This document shows, one piece after another, positions 62,812 through 64,000 of a stretch of 64,000 bases of DNA; position 1 is the first letter of the stretch; each line of letters starts with the position of its first letter. The DNA lies in contig FOLJ01000007.1 of NCBI GenBank assembly GCA_900112325.1, positions 273,449-337,448 on the forward strand. The letters run 5' to 3'. Position numbers and translations under genes: made by a program. The notes below the pieces were generated by a model. It worked only from the letters and a program-made list of their open reading frames with translations, was not told the DNA's origin and ran no database searches. This stretch comes from Micromonospora sediminimaris (GTDB taxonomy: Bacteria; Actinomycetota; Actinomycetes; Mycobacteriales; Micromonosporaceae).

Positions 62812-62991
62812 TCAGATGGGCTCGCCCTGGGAAGGGCGGCCGGTGGCGTCGTGGGGCGTCCTCGCCCGGGGATCGTCGGCCGAACGCGCCTGGGCCGCGT
62901 CGTCCGCCCAGTCCCGTCCGCGTTTGTCGCCCTGTTCCCGCCGTTCGCGTTCGGCGGCGGACTGCACAGGCTCACGCTGGTGATGCGGCAT
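62812..62991 (-). CDS. Small hydrophilic protein, possible
   Basis: This 59-residue protein is very polar and rich in R, E, D and A (PHHQREPVQSAAERERRE, WADDAAQARSADDPRARTP), probably disordered. Support comes from a ribosome site (GAGGA 5-7 bases before the ATG at 62991) and from third-position G/C of roughly 80 percent. It fits between the end of GH65 (16 bp away, convergent) and the divergent hydrolase gene. I cannot assign a family, and it could be spurious. Confidence 0.5.
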   Translation of the reverse strand: MPHHQREPVQSAAERERREQGDKRGRDWADDAAQARSADDPRARTPHDATGRPSQGEPI

Positions 62992-63157
62992 GACGGTCCT
63001 CGCGATCTGTCGGCGGCGCCGGTGACGCCGGTCCGTCTGCGGTCGCCCGTCGGCTACCCGGCACCCCCCGACGCAAACCCGCTCCCAGGGCGACCGAAGG
63101 GCTTGTCGTCGGCCGCGCCGGGTATCCGGCAGGGTGAGTCGGCCACTGGGGGGCGAG

Positions 63158-63826
63158 ATGGACGTACGCGACGAAGCGGTGACGATCCCGGCGAGTGAGG
63201 TCCTGCTCCCGGCCGATCTGCTGGTGCCGGCGGAGCCGGTCGGCGCGGTGCTGTTCGCGCACGGCAGTGGCAGTTCCCGGCACAGTCCACGCAACGTGGC
63301 GGTGGCTCACCAGCTCAACCGGGCCGGGTTCGGCACCGTCCTGGTGGATCTGCTCACCCCCGCCGAGGACGAGGTGGACGCGGTCACCGCCGAGCTGCGC
63401 TTCGACATCGGGCTGCTGGCCGACCGCCTCGCCGGGATCGTGGACTGGCTGGCCACCGAGCGGCCGTTCGGGACGACCCCGGTCGGCCTCTTCGGCGCGA
63501 GCACCGGGGCAGCCGCCGCGCTGGTCGCCGCCGCGCGGCGGCCGGACCTGGTCCAAGCTGTGGTGTCCCGCGGTGGTCGTCCAGACCTGGCCGGTTCCGC
63601 GCTGGCCCAGGTACGCGCCGCCACGCTGCTCCTCGTCGGCGGTCTCGACGAGCAGGTGATCACCCTCAACGAGCAGGCGCTCGATCAGCTGACGTCCCGG
63701 GCCGAACTGCGGGTGATCCCCGGCGCTACGCACCTCTTCGAGGAACCGGGCACCCTGGACCAGGTCGCCGAGGCCGCGGCTGACTGGTTCCACGACCACC
63801 TGCACCCCCAACCCGCCTCCGCCTGA
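63158..63826 (+). CDS. Alpha/beta hydrolase, dienelactone-hydrolase-like
   Basis: This 222-residue hydrolase has the full triad: S115 in LFGASTGAAA, D164 in VGGLDEQV and H192 in PGATHLFEE. It starts with the ADLLVP.....VLFAHGSGSSRHSPRN oxyanion region. The same domain is often fused to phosphoribosyltransferases in actinobacteria; here it is free-standing. ATG 63158 follows GGGGGGCGAG. GTG 63134 in frame is possible but has no ribosome site. The substrate is unknown. Confidence 0.87.
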   Translation: MDVRDEAVTIPASEVLLPADLLVPAEPVGAVLFAHGSGSSRHSPRNVAVAHQLNRAGFGTVLVDLLTPAEDEVDAVTAELRFDIGLLADRLAGIVDWLATERPFGTTPVGLFGASTGAAAALVAAARRPDLVQAVVSRGGRPDLAGSALAQVRAATLLLVGGLDEQVITLNEQALDQLTSRAELRVIPGATHLFEEPGTLDQVAEAAADWFHDHLHPQPASA

Positions 63827-63850
63827 GACCCCCACCCGTGATCCTGCTTC

Positions 63851-64000
63851 CCGGCCCCGGCCCCGGCCCCGGCCCCGGCCCCGGCCCCCGGCCCCCGGCC
63901 CCCGGCCCCGGCCCCCGGCCCCGGCCCCCGGCCCCCGGCCCCCGGCCCCCGGCCCCCGGCCCCCGGCCCCCGGCCCCCGGCCCCGGCCCCCGGCCCCCGG
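63851..64000. repeat. GGCCCC/GGCCCCC array running off the window end
   Basis: From 63851 the sequence is only C and G. Several perfect GGCCCC hexamers come first, then mostly GGCCCCC heptamers interspersed with hexamers, to the last base. The minus strand is (G4-5 CC)n, which is G-quadruplex-prone. No gene is present. The true length is unknown because the window ends inside it, and arrays of this kind are prone to sequencing or assembly error. Confidence 0.9.

Overview
The window looks like chromosome from a high-GC actinobacterium, most likely Micromonosporaceae (Micromonospora or Salinispora type). The evidence is the very strong G/C bias at third codon positions, frequent GTG starts, 4-bp ATGA/GTGA gene overlaps, many apparently leaderless promoters, and actinobacterial marker families (SepH, GPP34, DUF3027, DUF2530, TIGR03089, an XPB helicase beside a WYL-type partner, and futalosine-route menaquinone genes). 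I see no phage, insertion sequence, CRISPR array, rRNA or tRNA. All assignments come from reading translated sequence; no database search was run.

Layout. 0-6.8 kb: DUF4260 protein, a two-component system divergent from a two-gene ABC exporter with a long palindrome between them, a GPP34 protein, a flavin-type oxidoreductase, a DUF2231 protein and Hsp20. 6.8-10.7 kb: a sugar cluster (GT9, GT2, HldE-like heptose kinase/nucleotidyltransferase). 10.8-17.2 kb: housekeeping and lipid enzymes (DJ-1/PfpI, Nudix, acyl-CoA ligase, quinone oxidoreductase, HAD, SCO6745-like, FKBP). 17.4-20.3 kb: an end-joining locus with Ku divergent from a split LigD (ligase plus polymerase). 20.4-27.3 kb: a membrane protein, TIGR03089, XPB helicase and its helicase-associated/WYL neighbour.

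27.3-42.5 kb is a conserved core block: Csp, mqnD, mqnB, MFS, DUF3027, DUF2530, purine permease, MarR, MFS, 2'-5' RNA ligase family, sepH, serC, citrate synthase, pdxH. From memory much of this order parallels M. tuberculosis Rv0861c-Rv0889c, and the csp-mqnD-mqnB part parallels Streptomyces. 42.5-50.2 kb: a second MFS, aldose epimerase, nitroreductase, a small orphan fused by overlap to an acyl-CoA dehydrogenase, DUF4230, PspC and L-serine dehydratase. 50.2-56.1 kb: an operon for a phosphodiester-linked wall glycopolymer (ABC export pair, a fused CDP-alcohol phosphotransferase, a fused GT2/CDP-glycerol phosphotransferase). 56.3-63.8 kb: an MsiK-type sugar ABC ATPase, a thioesterase, an 834-bp gene-free stretch with tandem repeats, a membrane-anchored orphan, a beta-phosphoglucomutase/GH65 phosphorylase pair, a small protein and an alpha/beta hydrolase. 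The window ends in a GGCCCC/GGCCCCC array.

The most unusual items are the dispersed GCAAC-TC hairpin family, the 41-bp tandem repeats, the end-of-window C-rich array, the recurring TAGnnT box 6-7 bases before start codons, the two fused enzymes of the wall-polymer operon, and the heptose-type cluster in an organism expected to lack LPS.
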